Positions 1 to 5,864 are shown, numbered from the stretch's first letter. The stretch: 7,568 nucleotides of DNA from Pseudomonadota bacterium (GCA_023386645.1 JAEWJI010000015.1:1-7568); one strand, 5' to 3'. The notes: generated by a model not told the origin, from the sequence alone. Program-made: numbers and translations.

Positions 1-188
1 GCGTTGGCGTCGCCAGCGGCGGCGGTGGCGTCGGCAGCGGCTTGGTTGGCGGCGGCGGCGGCGTCGGTCGCGGTGGCGGCCGAGTCAGCAGCGGCGGCGT
101 CGGCGGCCGGAGCTTCTTCAGCGGCCGGTTGGCAGGCGGCCAGGGCCAGAGCGGCGGCCGAGGCGGCGATCAGAGCGGTGATGCGCAT
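1..188 (-). CDS. Small Ala-rich lipoprotein (partial, runs off left edge)
   Basis: The minus-strand frame opens at an ATG at 188 and stays open to base 1, giving 62 visible codons without a stop, so the C-terminus is missing. A good Shine-Dalgarno, GAAGGA, lies about 8 bases upstream. The product starts with Arg2, a hydrophobic Ala/Leu stretch (residues 5-18) and a lipobox Leu-Ala-Ala-Cys at 16-19, the classical signal peptidase II site. It is therefore predicted to be exported and lipidated on Cys19; with Gln at +2 the outer membrane is the likelier destination. The mature part is almost wholly Ala with scattered Asp, Thr, Glu and Asn, and looks disordered or weakly helical. No enzymatic domain is visible. 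It lies downstream of a terminator and has its own promoter candidate, so it is probably a separate transcript from the lipoprotein gene at 385-729. I recognise no named family; the lipoprotein call is firm, the function unknown. Confidence 0.8.
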   Translation of the reverse strand, partial: MRITALIAASAAALALAACQPAAEEAPAADAAAADSAATATDAAAAANQAAADATAAAGDAN

Positions 189-216
189 GGTTGTTATCCT
201 TCAGAAGGTGAGAGTC

Positions 217-228
217 GGGTCATGACCC
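217..228. promoter_or_regulatory. 12-bp perfect palindrome, possible operator
   Basis: GGGTCATGACCC reads the same on both strands. It lies between the proposed -10 box (240-245) and the start codon (188) of the minus-strand lipoprotein gene, roughly +5 to +16 from the expected transcription start. A dimeric repressor could bind there, or it could act in the leader RNA. The symmetry is seen directly; the regulatory role is only inferred. Confidence 0.25.
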
Positions 229-239
229 CGACAGGCGGG

Positions 240-268
240 AGATAACGGAATCGTGAGCGGCTCCGCAA
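240..268 (-). promoter_or_regulatory. Candidate housekeeping promoter for the left-edge lipoprotein gene
   Basis: On the minus strand TTGCGG (263-268) is followed after exactly 17 bases by TTATCT (240-245). This fits a -35/-10 pair of the housekeeping sigma factor with optimal spacing, although the -10 is not ideal. The predicted start near 233 would give a leader of about 45 bases before the ATG at 188. It lies downstream of the terminator at 309-341, so it would give the lipoprotein gene an independent transcript. Confidence 0.4.
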
Positions 269-308
269 GCGATTTCTCACGCGTTCGTGAAGGCCATCCT
301 CAGGAAGG

Positions 309-341
309 AAAAAGGCCGCCCCGGAAAACTCCGAAGCGGCC
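309..341 (-). terminator. Intrinsic terminator after lipoprotein gene 385-729
   Basis: Read on the minus strand, GGCCGCTTCGGA (341-330) pairs with TCCGGGGCGGCC (325-314) as a 12-bp stem that includes two adjacent G-U wobbles. The loop is GTTT and five T residues follow (313-309). It begins 43 bases past the stop codon of the lipoprotein gene. The plus strand has no T-run after the stem, so termination should be one-directional. Confidence 0.85.
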
Positions 342-384
342 AAGATGTGCGCATCAATCGAAGGCGGTCGCGCCGCCTGACGGC

Positions 385-729
385 TCAGCCCTGCGGAGAG
401 GTCGTGGGGCTGGAACCCGTCGTGCCTTGGCCGGTCGGGTTCACGGTGCCGGCCGCTCCGGTCGAGGTGGAGCCCATGGTGTCGGAACCAGTGGTCCCGG
501 TCGTGCCGGTGGTGCCGGTGGTGTTCGTGCCTGGAGCCGAGGTCATGGACCCTTCAACCGGCGGGGTGGTCATGGTCCCGTCGGCCGGAGCCATGGCACC
601 GGTGTCGGTGGCCATGCTGTCGGCCGAAGCGGCGTCGGTGGCGGCGGTGGTGTCTTCGTTGTTGCCGCAGGCGGCCAGGGCCAGGGCGGCGGCGGTCATG
701 CAGCCGGCCATCAGGATGCGAGTTTTCAT
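385..729 (-). CDS. Small Thr/Gly/Ala-rich lipoprotein
   Basis: The 114-residue product starts at the ATG at 729, chosen because GGAGGA lies six bases upstream and because the hydrophobic signal begins right there; the frame is open further upstream but without signal-like features. Residues 1-20 form a lipoprotein signal (Lys2, Arg4, then a hydrophobic core) with lipobox Leu-Ala-Ala-Cys at 18-21. The +2 residue is Gly, so there is no inner-membrane retention signal and outer-membrane sorting is likely. The mature chain has few large hydrophobic residues. It carries an acidic Asp/Ala/Thr segment at about 24-51, then Met/Thr/Pro-rich sequence, then a Thr-Thr-Gly repeat around residues 68-80. 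It looks disordered and has no recognisable domain. The gene follows motA on the same strand after 132 bases containing an EcfG-like promoter candidate, and ends at a strong terminator. Envelope or stress function is possible but not shown. Confidence 0.85.
   Translation of the reverse strand: MKTRILMAGCMTAAALALAACGNNEDTTAATDAASADSMATDTGAMAPADGTMTTPPVEGSMTSAPGTNTTGTTGTTGTTGSDTMGSTSTGAAGTVNPTGQGTTGSSPTTSPQG
491..526 (-). repeat. 9-bp tandem repeat, about four units, inside lipoprotein gene
   Basis: On the plus strand the units are gtggtcccg, gtcgtgccg, gtggtgccg and gtggtgttc. The unit length is three codons, so on the coding (minus) strand it gives a Gly-Thr-Thr type repeat. Gain or loss of a unit keeps the reading frame, so length variation between strains is expected rather than on/off switching. 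Confidence 0.7.
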
Positions 730-787
730 GAGTATCCTCCGGATCAGGCGACCACTGGCCACTGCGGCCCCCGTTCCACGGGTGACG

Positions 788-799
788 TGATCGTGATCA
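788..799. promoter_or_regulatory. Inverted repeat TGATC-GT-GATCA near a predicted start site
   Basis: Two 5-bp arms separated by two bases lie just downstream of the -10 part of the EcfG-like promoter candidate at 806-830, covering the expected transcription start of the lipoprotein gene at 385-729. It could be an operator. The symmetry is seen directly; the role is speculative. Confidence 0.2.
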
Positions 800-805
800 T
801 CGCAG

Positions 806-830
806 AACCGTGATGGGCGCTGGCCGTTCC
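806..830 (-). promoter_or_regulatory. EcfG/SigT-like promoter candidate for lipoprotein gene 385-729
   Basis: On the minus strand GGAAC (830-826) is followed after 17 bases by GTT (808-806). This is the GGAAC-N16/17-GTT pattern of the general stress sigma factor of Alphaproteobacteria. The base before GTT is G where C or T is usual, so the match is imperfect. The predicted start near 799 gives a leader of about 70 bases to the ATG at 729. It lies past the stop of motA, so the lipoprotein could be expressed separately from motA. Confidence 0.35.
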
Positions 831-861
831 CCCGCATCGCGAATTTGTCCGCCAATGTCGC

Positions 862-1731
862 CTAAGCGTCAGCCGGGGCCGCGGACAGCGCTTCTTCCAT
901 CTCCATGAAGGAGGGTTGGGCCGAGGACGGGATGTCGCCCCGGCCGATCTCGACCGAAATCTGGGCGGCGTTGCCGTGCAGGTGGGCCACCAGGACCGAC
1001 TGGATGATCTTGTAGTAGGCCGCGTCGCCGTCGATGATCTCCTTGAGACGGGCAGCCAGAGGGCCGACCAGCCCATAGGCCAGGAAGACGCCGAGGAAGG
1101 TGCCCACCAGGGCGCCCCCGATCATACCGCCCAGGATTTCCGGCGGCTCGGTGATCGCCGCCATGGTCTTGATCACCCCCAGCACCGCCGCGACGATGCC
1201 GAGCGCCGGCAGGGCGTCGGCCATGTTCTGCAGCGCATGGGCCGGGGCGAGCGCCTCGTGGTGGTGCTTCTCCAGCTGCTTTTCCATGGCGTCCTCGATC
1301 TGGTGAGGATCCTCCAGGTTCATGGTCATCATCCGCAGGGTGTCGCAGACGAAGTCGGTGGCGAAGTGGTCCTTCAGCACCTTGGGATACTTCTGGAAAA
1401 TGGTGCTCTCGGCCGGCTTCTCGATGTGGCTTTCCAGGGCGATGACGCCCTTGGACTTCATCGTCTTGGTCAGCTGGAACAGCAGGCCGAGCAGGTCCTT
1501 GTAGTCCTGCTTCTTCCACTTCGGGCCGGCGAACACCTTGCCGAAGCCCGCGGCCACGCCCTTGAGGGTGGAGGGGGCGTTGGAGATCAGCAGGGCGGCG
1601 ATCGCCGCGCCGCCGATCATCATCATTTCATAGGGGAGGGAGTGAAGGATCACCCCCATCTTGCCCCCGGCGATGGTGTAGCCGCCGAACACCATGCCGA
1701 AGAGCACGACGATGCCGATGATCTGGAACAT
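862..1731 (-). CDS. motA: Flagellar motor stator protein MotA
   Basis: The 289-residue product is a full-length MotA, the inner-membrane subunit that with MotB forms the proton channel turning the flagellar rotor. Four membrane segments are visible at about 1-21, 32-52, 174-193 and 201-225, with a large cytoplasmic loop (53-172) between the second and third. Pro175 and Pro224 match the conserved prolines of E. coli MotA (Pro173 and Pro222). Lys92 and Glu100 in the loop match the charged residues (Arg90 and Glu98) that contact FliG. The His-rich stretch at 156-158 lies at the end of the loop. No Shine-Dalgarno is evident before the ATG at 1731, but the N-terminus fits the family. No motB is adjacent: upstream is an acyl-CoA synthetase gene (77 bases away) and downstream a lipoprotein. 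Unlinked motA and motB are known in Caulobacter, so this is taxonomic evidence rather than a defect. Confidence 0.96.
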   Translation of the reverse strand: MFQIIGIVVLFGMVFGGYTIAGGKMGVILHSLPYEMMMIGGAAIAALLISNAPSTLKGVAAGFGKVFAGPKWKKQDYKDLLGLLFQLTKTMKSKGVIALESHIEKPAESTIFQKYPKVLKDHFATDFVCDTLRMMTMNLEDPHQIEDAMEKQLEKHHHEALAPAHALQNMADALPALGIVAAVLGVIKTMAAITEPPEILGGMIGGALVGTFLGVFLAYGLVGPLAARLKEIIDGDAAYYKIIQSVLVAHLHGNAAQISVEIGRGDIPSSAQPSFMEMEEALSAAPADA

Positions 1732-1775
1732 GGAGAGGCGCGGTCCGGACGCAGTTAAGACGCCGGATAGTGGCG

Positions 1776-1788
1776 GTTAATGATTAAC
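1776..1788 (-). promoter_or_regulatory. TTAA palindrome upstream of motA, possible CtrA-type site
   Basis: GTTAA-TGA-TTAAC is a 13-base inverted repeat in an otherwise GC-rich gap, 45 bases upstream of the motA start. On the minus strand it reads TTAATCATTAACC and contains the TTAACC half-site form recognised by CtrA, the Caulobacter cell-cycle regulator of flagellar genes. The spacing between the TTAA boxes is three bases rather than the seven of the full CtrA consensus, so it is a non-canonical arrangement. A -10-like TAACTG lies 17 bases after TTAACC on the minus strand. Confidence 0.3.
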
Positions 1789-1807
1789 TTCGGCTTTCCC
1801 CCGGTAT

Positions 1808-3607
1808 CTAGAAGCGGTTCTCGCCGCTCTGGATGGCCTGGAAGGCTTCAGTTGTCAGCTTGGCGTAGCCGGTCTTGCCGCCACGGACGTAGAGGGGGCC
1901 ATCGACCTTGGTTGGGTCGAAGCTCTGAGCGACAAGGTCAATCTTCCGGTACTTAAAGGTGCCGGTGGTCTCGGCGGCCTTGATCAGGCGCACGAACACC
2001 GGGCGGGCGTAGTGCGGGAGCTCCGCGTCCACGTATTCGCAGAAGGTCTTGGGGGAAAACTTGCCGTCCATCACCAGGGCGACCATGCCGGCCTTGCCCT
2101 CTGCGCCCGGCACCGGGACCCCGTAGGCGATGACCTCCTGGACGCCCGGCGCCTCGGCCAGCCTCTGCTCGACCTCCGAGGTCGAGACATTCTCTCCCTT
2201 CCAGCGGAAGGTGTCGCCGATGCGGTCGACGAAGTAGAAATAGCCCTCCGAGTCCTGCCGCATGAGGTCGCCGGTGCGGAACCAGCGGTCGCCTTTCTGG
2301 AAGACGTCGGTCAGGACCTTCTTTTCCGAGGCGGTCTTGTCGGCGTAGCCCGAGAAATCGTGGCGCACATCGTTGCCGATCAGGCCGATGGCCTCGCCGA
2401 CCTCCCCGACAGAGGCCGGGACGATCAGGCCGTTGGCGCCGCGGATCGGCTGCTCGCTATCGACGTCGAACGCGGCCAGGCGGATGTTGATCTGCTTCTT
2501 CAGCAGCTTCGGCACCCGGCCGATTGCGCCCGGTTTGCCATCGAAGTTGAACAGGGAGACGTTGCCCTCGGTGGAGCCGTAGAACTCCAGGATTTCGGGG
2601 ATGGCGAACCGGCTCTTGAACTCGGTCCACACATCGGGGCGCAGGCCGTTGCCGTACGCCAGGCGCAGCTTGTGAGCCCGGTCGTCCGGCCCTTCGGGGC
2701 AGTTGACGAGGTAGCGGCACAACTCGCCGATGTAGACGAAGATGGTCGCCTCGGTGGCCTTCACGTCCTTCCAGAAGGTTGAGGCCGAGAACTTCTTGCG
2801 CAGGATCACCCTGCCGCCGTTCAGCAGCGCCGGTCCGATGCCGACCAGGCCGCCGGTGGAGTGGTAAAGCGGCAGACAGTTGAAGGTGCGGTCCGCCTCC
2901 GTCGCCCGGGTGCAGCCGGCGAAGGCGCGCATATAGGTGCGTGCGCGCGAGTGGGGGATGCGCGCGGCCTTGGGCAGGCCGGTGGTGCCGGAGGTATAGA
3001 TATAGAGGGCGGTGTCGCGGTTGGTCAGGCCGTCGCGCAGGTTGCGGGGCGGGCGCACCGACGAGCCGCCGCGCACGGCGTTGTCCAGCCCTCGCCTGTC
3101 GCTGGATTCGTCTTCACCGCGCAGACCGAGCACCCACAGCATCATCGAGCGGGTGACAAAGGGCCGCGCCTCTTCACAGCGGCGCCAGGTCTCCTCGTCG
3201 GCGACCACCTGCGAGACGCCGGCGATGTTCAGGCAGTGGGCCAGGGCCTGGCCGGTCAGGTTGGTGTTGATGAGGGCGGTGGCGACCCCGATCTTGGAGA
3301 AGCCCATCCACGCGGCGATGTATTCGGCGCGGTTGGTCATCACCAGGCCCACGACGTCGGAACGCCGCAGGTTCCGTCCGCGCGCCCAGTGGGCGTAGCG
3401 GTTGGCCAGGCCGTCCAGGTCGCGATAGGTCAGGGACCGGGTCTCGTCCTCGATGGCGATGTTGTTGGAGAAGCGGTCGACCGCCTCCTCGAAGTCGTCA
3501 CAGACCAGGTCGGGGCTGTCGAGCTGGATCGGCTTGATGCGGTTCAGCAGGCGACGCAGGCCGCCGGCGAACTTCAGGTCTCGCCGGATGTTCGCCATCA
3601 GCCCCAT
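1808..3607 (-). CDS. Long-chain acyl-CoA synthetase, FATP/FadD type (AMP-forming)
   Basis: The 599-residue product belongs to the adenylate-forming superfamily, closest to the fatty-acid transport protein (FATP) branch of very-long/long-chain acyl-CoA synthetases. It would activate fatty acids with ATP and CoA for beta-oxidation or lipid synthesis, in the cytoplasm or at the inner membrane face. Visible motifs are the P-loop YTSGTTGLPK at 204-213, YGSTEG at 343-348, RTGD at 444-447, the FATP signature region at about 458-480 (with DRIGDTFRWKGEN), and the TGTFK motif whose Lys552 should be the catalytic lysine of the C-terminal domain. All core residues look intact and the length is normal. 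The start at 3607 (Met-Gly-Leu-Met) is preferred because family members begin similarly; GGAG lies 11 bases upstream, a long spacing, and 3598 is an alternative start. The frame stays open upstream to 3895, but that stretch is Pro/Arg-rich and overlaps the divergent gene. No terminator is seen before motA. Confidence 0.93.
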   Translation of the reverse strand: MGLMANIRRDLKFAGGLRRLLNRIKPIQLDSPDLVCDDFEEAVDRFSNNIAIEDETRSLTYRDLDGLANRYAHWARGRNLRRSDVVGLVMTNRAEYIAAWMGFSKIGVATALINTNLTGQALAHCLNIAGVSQVVADEETWRRCEEARPFVTRSMMLWVLGLRGEDESSDRRGLDNAVRGGSSVRPPRNLRDGLTNRDTALYIYTSGTTGLPKAARIPHSRARTYMRAFAGCTRATEADRTFNCLPLYHSTGGLVGIGPALLNGGRVILRKKFSASTFWKDVKATEATIFVYIGELCRYLVNCPEGPDDRAHKLRLAYGNGLRPDVWTEFKSRFAIPEILEFYGSTEGNVSLFNFDGKPGAIGRVPKLLKKQINIRLAAFDVDSEQPIRGANGLIVPASVGEVGEAIGLIGNDVRHDFSGYADKTASEKKVLTDVFQKGDRWFRTGDLMRQDSEGYFYFVDRIGDTFRWKGENVSTSEVEQRLAEAPGVQEVIAYGVPVPGAEGKAGMVALVMDGKFSPKTFCEYVDAELPHYARPVFVRLIKAAETTGTFKYRKIDLVAQSFDPTKVDGPLYVRGGKTGYAKLTTEAFQAIQSGENRF

Positions 3608-3643
3608 GGTTTCGACTACTCCATCGATCAGCCCCCGTCCTTG

Positions 3644-3672
3644 GTGATGGACAAGCCCGCCGGAGGGGTCAA
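3644..3672 (-). promoter_or_regulatory. Weak promoter candidate for the acyl-CoA synthetase in the divergent gap 3608-3857
   Basis: On the minus strand TTGACC (3672-3667) is a good -35 and is followed after 17 bases by CATCAC (3649-3644), a poor -10. The predicted start would lie about 30 bases before the ATG at 3607. The rest of the 250-bp gap between the two divergent genes shows no convincing RNA, terminator or small gene. It must hold promoters for both directions; for the plus-strand gene I see only a weak TTGATG (3776-3781) with no clear -10. Confidence 0.25.
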
Positions 3673-3857
3673 CCGCAGGGGGAATCACGCCGACCCTCGG
3701 CGGGCGCTTTCCGGGCGCGGCGTGGCGCCGTTGCGCCGGTGACGCAGCGTCAGGAGCGGTCAGGCGCCCGCCCTTGATGCGCGATCGAGAAGGGTCGAAG
3801 ATCGGGGTTAGGCGACGTGGACGAAGGGTCCGCGGCGTTCCGTGGGGAAGACTTCCG

Positions 3858-4316
3858 ATGCGCAAGCTCATCATCGCCGCCCTTCTGGCCGCCATGGCCG
3901 GCGCGGCCTCGGCCCAGGATTACAACTCCGCCCCGAACTACGGCGTGGTCCGGCTGTCGCCGGGCTTCCGACCCGATCCGCACATGGTGTCGTTGAGGGC
4001 CGGGGGTTCGATCGACGCCCGCACCCGGTTTTCGGACTGTCGCGGCTTCATCACCCAGGCCCCCGACATCCGCCTGTTCTGGGACGGCAACGGCAGCCTG
4101 CCGCTGCGGCTGTCGGTGACTTCCAACGCCGATACCACGCTGGTTGTGAACGGACCGGGCGGGGAGTGGTACTGCGACGACGACTCCGGCGGCGGCACCA
4201 ATCCCGCCGTGGCCCTGAATCCCACGGCGGGACGCTACGAGATCTGGGTGGGGACCTATTCGGCGGGCACGTCCCAGCCGGCCTATCTCGCGATCTCCGA
4301 ACTGACCAACTACTAG
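3858..4316 (+). CDS. Secreted hypothetical protein with Asp-rich motif, PPC-like fold suspected
   Basis: The ATG at 3858 is chosen because GGGGAAG lies seven bases upstream and a clean signal peptide starts there: Arg2-Lys3, a hydrophobic core, and an Ala-Ser-Ala cleavage site after residue 19. The mature protein is about 133 residues, so the product is periplasmic or secreted. It holds two cysteines, Cys61 and Cys106, which could form a disulfide. It also has a characteristic block WYCDDDSGGG at 104-113 and a late Ile-Trp-Val-Gly-Thr-Tyr segment at 129-134. The pattern of alternating hydrophobic residues, the TTLVVN and WYCDDD motifs and the final GRYEIWVGTY strand resemble a small beta-sandwich of the bacterial pre-peptidase C-terminal (PPC) type. 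Stand-alone proteins like this recur in Caulobacterales. The Asp cluster might bind calcium. No catalytic residues are seen. It has its own terminator, so it is probably monocistronic. Function unknown. Confidence 0.88.
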   Translation: MRKLIIAALLAAMAGAASAQDYNSAPNYGVVRLSPGFRPDPHMVSLRAGGSIDARTRFSDCRGFITQAPDIRLFWDGNGSLPLRLSVTSNADTTLVVNGPGGEWYCDDDSGGGTNPAVALNPTAGRYEIWVGTYSAGTSQPAYLAISELTNY

Positions 4317-4323
4317 CCGTCGG

Positions 4324-4360
4324 CCCTTCCGCCACACATGCGGCGGGAAGGGTGTTTCTT
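4324..4360 (+). terminator. Intrinsic terminator after the secreted protein gene
   Basis: CCCTTCCGCC (4324-4333) pairs with GGCGGGAAGGG (4342-4352), leaving one bulged G, with an 8-base loop. The T-rich stretch TGTTTCTT follows. It starts eight bases past the stop codon at 4316. Confidence 0.7.
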
Positions 4361-4381
4361 CGCGGCATTGGGCCGGACTGG

Positions 4382-4406
4382 GGAACCCGTGTTCCGCAAG
4401 TCTGTT
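4382..4406 (+). promoter_or_regulatory. EcfG/SigT-like promoter for gene 4435-5025
   Basis: GGAAC (4382-4386) is followed by C, and after 16 bases in total by TGTT (4403-4406). This agrees well with the alphaproteobacterial general stress promoter GGAAC-N16/17-(C/T)GTT. The predicted start near 4413 leaves a short leader containing the GGAGGA ribosome site, which is the right geometry. The GGAAC box is also the left arm of an inverted repeat with GTTCC at 4391-4395, separated by four bases, so a repressor site is an alternative reading. Confidence 0.5.
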
Positions 4407-4434
4407 GATCCGCCACTGGAACGTGGAGGACAAC

Positions 4435-5025
4435 ATGTCCCTGACTCATCCGAACCCCGGCGGTTCGACCCTTGGCGGTTCGAGCTTCGGCGGCTCGACC
4501 TATGACGACAATCTGCGGCAGGAGGCCCGACCGGCCGAGCCCTATACCCCCGTCTACGCCCGCAGCCGCTCGCGCGGGCGCAAGCCCGTCCGCGCCTGGA
4601 TGATCCTGGCGCCCCTGGGCGCCCTGGTCCTGGCCGGCGCGGCCGTCGCCATGCTGATGAACGACGGCGGAGAGACCAACGCCCTGACCCGCGCCGACCC
4701 GCTGGCAGCGCCGGTGGCGCCGGCTCCTTTGGCGGCCGTTCCTTCCGCGGCGCCCGCCCTGGCCCCGCCGCTGGCGGTTGAGAGTTCGACGGCTCCGGTC
4801 GTGAGCGCGCCGCCGGCTCCGGCCGCCGCTCCCGTGGCGCGCCGTGAAGCCACTGTGCGCAGGGCCGAGGCCGCGCCCGCCGCTCGCCGCCCGGCTCCGG
4901 CCGAACGGACGGAGACGCCGGTCGAACCGACCGGACCGCGTCCCTATTCGGCCGAAGCGACCCCGGCGCCGTCGGCCGCGCCCGCCGCGCGCGAACTGCG
5001 CATTGAAACCCAGCCCCTGACCTGA
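4435..5025 (+). CDS. Single-pass membrane protein with Pro/Ala-rich periplasmic tail, unknown function
   Basis: The ATG at 4435 follows GGAGGA by four bases, which decides the start over an in-frame ATG at 4405 that lacks a ribosome site and would begin upstream of or at the predicted transcript start. The 196-residue product has a short cytoplasmic head with Gly-Gly-Ser-Thr type repeats (9-22) and an Arg/Lys-rich patch at 43-53. One membrane segment follows at about 54-75. The remaining 120 residues are mostly Ala and Pro with Arg clusters, which by the positive-inside rule should face the periplasm and be largely unstructured. There is no TonB C-terminal domain or peptidoglycan-binding motif, although the layout (TM plus Pro-rich spacer) is reminiscent of envelope-spanning proteins. 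It resembles the product of the gene at 6913 around the membrane segment, with TM then a Gly/Asp/Glu turn then Pro/Ala-rich sequence. It sits between two terminators, so it is monocistronic. Function unknown. Confidence 0.82.
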   Translation: MSLTHPNPGGSTLGGSSFGGSTYDDNLRQEARPAEPYTPVYARSRSRGRKPVRAWMILAPLGALVLAGAAVAMLMNDGGETNALTRADPLAAPVAPAPLAAVPSAAPALAPPLAVESSTAPVVSAPPAPAAAPVARREATVRRAEAAPAARRPAPAERTETPVEPTGPRPYSAEATPAPSAAPAARELRIETQPLT

Positions 5026-5048
5026 GCCGGAGCCCAGGGTTCCCGCAT

Positions 5049-5081
5049 AACGCCCGGCCGTTCCCGCGGCCGGGCGTTTTC
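5049..5081 (+). terminator. Strong hairpin terminator between convergent genes
   Basis: AACGCCCGGCCG (5049-5060) and CGGCCGGGCGTT (5067-5078) form a perfect 12-bp stem around the loop TTCCCG, followed by TT and C. The T-run in the plus direction is TTTT (5077-5080), so it should end the gene at 4435-5025. It also lies 16 bases past the stop of the minus-strand permease. In that direction the stem is followed only by TTATG, so termination there would be weaker. Confidence 0.85.
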
Positions 5082-5096
5082 GTGTGAGGTGACCGG

Positions 5097-5863
5097 TCAG
5101 GCCTTCAGGCGATAGCCAGTGCGGAATATCCAGAAGACCACGGCCATGCAGATCAGCAGGAAGCCGGTGGTCGCCGCCAGGCTGATCCCGATCCCGACAT
5201 CCGCCGTCCCGTAAAAGGTCCAGCGGAAGCCGGAGATCAGATAGACCACCGGGTTGAACAGGGTCACGGTGCGCCAGGCCTCCGGCAGCATGTCGATCGA
5301 ATAGAAGCTGCCGCCCAGGAAGGTCAGGGGCGTCACGACAAGCATGGGAATGAACTGCAGCTGTTCGAAGTTTTGGGCCCAAATCCCGATGATGAAGCCG
5401 AACAGGCTGAAGGTCGTGGCGATCAGGATCAGAAAGGCCAGCATCTCGACCGGATGCAGGATCCGCAGCGGCACGAAGAAGGCGGCCGTGGCCAGGATGA
5501 TCAGCCCCAGCACCGCCGACTTGGTGGCCGCGGCGCCGACATAGGCCAGCACGATCTCGAACGGCGAGACCGGCGCGCTGAGGATCTCGTAGATCGTGCC
5601 GGTGAACTTCGGGAAATAGATGCCGAAGGAGGCGTTGAAGATCGACTGGGTGAACAGGCTGAGCATGATCAGGCCAGGCACGATGAAGGCGCCGTAGGGC
5701 ACGCCGTCGATCTCGGTCATGCGGCTGCCGATCGCCGAGCCGAAGACGACGAAATACAGCGCCGTGGTGATGACCGGCGTCACCACCGATTGCCACAGTG
5801 TGCGCAGCGCGCGCGCCATCTCGAAGCGATAGATGGCCCAGACGCCATGACCGTTGAACGCCA

Positions 5864-5864
<1 letters not shown>
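5097..5864 (-). CDS. yadH: ABC-2 type transporter permease (YadH-like)
   Basis: The 255-residue product is an ABC-2 family permease, an inner-membrane half-transporter that would dimerise and pair with the ATPase encoded just upstream. Six membrane segments are visible at roughly 26-46, 58-79, 105-130, 140-163, 170-191 and 227-248. The sequence matches E. coli YadH (256 residues) at typical places: the PVITTALYFVVFGSAIGSR region (30-48), the FIVPGLIML segment (60-68), LVVTPLTFLGGSFYS (175-189) and NPVVYLISGFRW (204-215). Its ATG at 5864 shares its A with the TGA stop of the ATPase gene, so the two are translationally coupled. The substrate is not evident; relatives are variously annotated as drug, polysaccharide or unspecified exporters. 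The gene ends 16 bases from the hairpin shared with the convergent gene. The family call is firm, the exact orthology to YadH less so. Confidence 0.92.

Noticed and set aside
491..526. Short repeats as a CRISPR array
   Set aside because: The units are 9 bp, contiguous without spacers and in frame within a coding sequence, so they are a protein repeat.
253..813. Plus-strand open frame rich in Gly, Arg and His across the lipoprotein gene
   Set aside because: It overlaps a terminator and a lipoprotein gene with clear signal and ribosome site on the other strand.
916..1758. Long plus-strand open frame opposite motA
   Set aside because: It is His/Gly/Arg-rich with no family resemblance and mirrors the wholly convincing MotA on the other strand; GC-rich codons leave the antisense frame open.
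2012..3742. Two long plus-strand open frames (2012-2782 and 2861-3742) opposite the acyl-CoA synthetase
   Set aside because: Composition is typical of antisense shadows, there is no ribosome site, and the minus strand holds a complete motif-bearing enzyme over the same bases.
3608..3895. N-terminal extension of the acyl-CoA synthetase by 96 codons
   Set aside because: The extension is Pro/Arg-rich, not seen in the family, lacks a ribosome site and would overlap the start of the divergent secreted-protein gene.
4435..5025. TonB or SPOR-domain protein
   Set aside because: The Pro-rich tail after one membrane segment suggested it, but the protein ends without a folded C-terminal domain or a TonB/SPOR motif.
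4051..5796. Minus-strand open frame of about 580 codons spanning three genes
   Set aside because: It runs antisense to the secreted and membrane protein genes, through a hairpin terminator, and out of frame through the permease; its protein is Arg/Gly-rich with no domain.
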